Shown here: positions 6,269 through 6,852 of the stretch, in pieces
Layout: every line of letters begins with the position of its first letter
Numbering within the stretch: position 1 is the first letter of the stretch
NCBI GenBank assembly: GCA_031264605.1
Contig: JAISDQ010000006.1
Location: 1 to 6,852, forward strand
Direction: 5' to 3'
Length of the DNA: 6,852 bases
Origin: Synergistaceae bacterium
Lineage (GTDB): Bacteria > Synergistota > Synergistia > Synergistales > Synergistaceae
Notes under the pieces: generated by a model
What the model was told of the DNA's origin: nothing
Database searches by the model: none
Seen by the model: only the letters and a program-made list of their open reading frames with translations
Made by a program: the position numbers and the translations under genes

Positions 6269-6852
6269 ATGTGGAAAGAGGATTATCGTCTGGAAGTCGA
6301 TACGATTGACGGCCAGCATCAGCAGCTTTTCAAAATGGTCGACAATCTTCTGCAAGTGATAGACGACAGCGCGCATGGGGATTATAAAAAAGAGTGCGCC
6401 GACGCCGTGAGCTTTCTGTACGATTACACGGTGAAGCACTTCCAGTTCGAGGAGGCGTACCAGGCGTCCATCGGCTACGCGGATATAGACGCGCACAAAC
6501 TGCAGCATAAGAGATTCGTGATGACCGTCGACAATTTCGCCAAGAGGATGGTCGAATCGGGCTATGACATGAAAGTCGTGAAAGCGTTTTCGGGCTCTCT
6601 GGTCGCGTGGCTGAATTATCACGTCGCCGAAACCGACCAGAAAATAGTCGGCAAAAAATCGCATAACGTCAACGAGTCCATTATGACCTGTCTGGAGAGC
6701 TTCCTGTCCAGCTCGCTCAGCGTGGTCGAGACCATGGCCGGGGTGAAGCGGGACGAGATCAAAAAAACGATACCCCCGAAAAGGGATTTCAACGGGGACA
6801 TATCGTTTTCGATAAAACTTATCGGAGACCTCTCCGGCAGGGCGATATTCGC
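6269..6852 (+). CDS. Bacteriohemerythrin fused to a CheX-like domain (partial)
   Basis: Begins at ATG 6269 with a G-rich site (6256-6261) seven bases upstream and stays open to the window edge (194 full codons seen). Residues 1-130 form a bacteriohemerythrin with every expected di-iron ligand: H17 in GQHQQL, H57 and E61 in KHFQFEE, H76 and H80 in AHKLQH, and H118 and D123 in NYHVAETD. Such domains bind oxygen reversibly and act as sensors, stores or carriers. From about residue 138, a segment containing SVVETMAG and later GDISFSIKLIGDLSGRAIF resembles the first helix and strands of CheX, a CheY-phosphate phosphatase; its catalytic E-x-x-N helix would lie past the edge, so activity cannot be judged. 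The natural reading is an oxygen-responsive chemotaxis or signalling protein. It is cytoplasmic, having no signal peptide or membrane span. The hemerythrin call is firm; the CheX call is probable. Confidence 0.92.
   Translation, partial: MWKEDYRLEVDTIDGQHQQLFKMVDNLLQVIDDSAHGDYKKECADAVSFLYDYTVKHFQFEEAYQASIGYADIDAHKLQHKRFVMTVDNFAKRMVESGYDMKVVKAFSGSLVAWLNYHVAETDQKIVGKKSHNVNESIMTCLESFLSSSLSVVETMAGVKRDEIKKTIPPKRDFNGDISFSIKLIGDLSGRAIF

Noticed and set aside
6122..6664. A 180-codon minus-strand frame opposite the hemerythrin gene
   Set aside because: The plus strand in the same place encodes a recognisable bacteriohemerythrin with all ligands; the minus frame has no family signature and is a shadow.

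Overview
The window looks like chromosome from a moderately GC-rich bacterium. Coding is dense, Ile is often encoded by ATA, and GTG or TTG starts with purine-rich ribosome binding sites are common. A GH18 enzyme of the YaaH/SleL type, a bacteriohemerythrin joined to a CheX-like domain and a membrane-anchored metallophosphoesterase would suit an anaerobe of the Synergistota or a Firmicutes-like lineage. That placement is an inference; no rRNA or marker gene is present.

Left block (17-3154, + strand): three tightly packed genes that look like one transcript. They encode a membrane-anchored calcineurin-like metallophosphoesterase, a 115-aa helical protein of unknown function, and an exported or membrane-tethered GH18 glycosidase whose TTG start overlaps the preceding stop codon. 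A strong intrinsic terminator (3239-3273) ends the block. The first and third products point to the cell envelope.

Middle block (about 3274-6096): lower in GC. The stretch 3274-3631 holds no convincing intact gene. It carries what looks like a truncated antitoxin remnant and a possible 31-aa hydrophobic peptide, both on the minus strand. Upstream of these on the minus strand is a two-gene unit: a 546-aa protein with one N-terminal membrane anchor and about 13 ankyrin repeats, followed by a 227-aa protein with about five membrane segments. For both genes the ribosome binding site favours a start downstream of the longest possible reading frame.

Right block (6097-6852): a divergent intergenic region in which two head-to-head promoters share the same 10-base extended -10 element (GTGATATAAT). 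The + strand one drives a bacteriohemerythrin with all expected iron ligands, fused to the beginning of a CheX-like phosphatase domain. This gene runs off the right edge.

No tRNA, rRNA, CRISPR array, insertion sequence or attachment site was recognised. The most distinctive items are the hemerythrin-CheX fusion and the ankyrin/membrane-protein pair. Neither is clear evidence of a new defence or mobile system.
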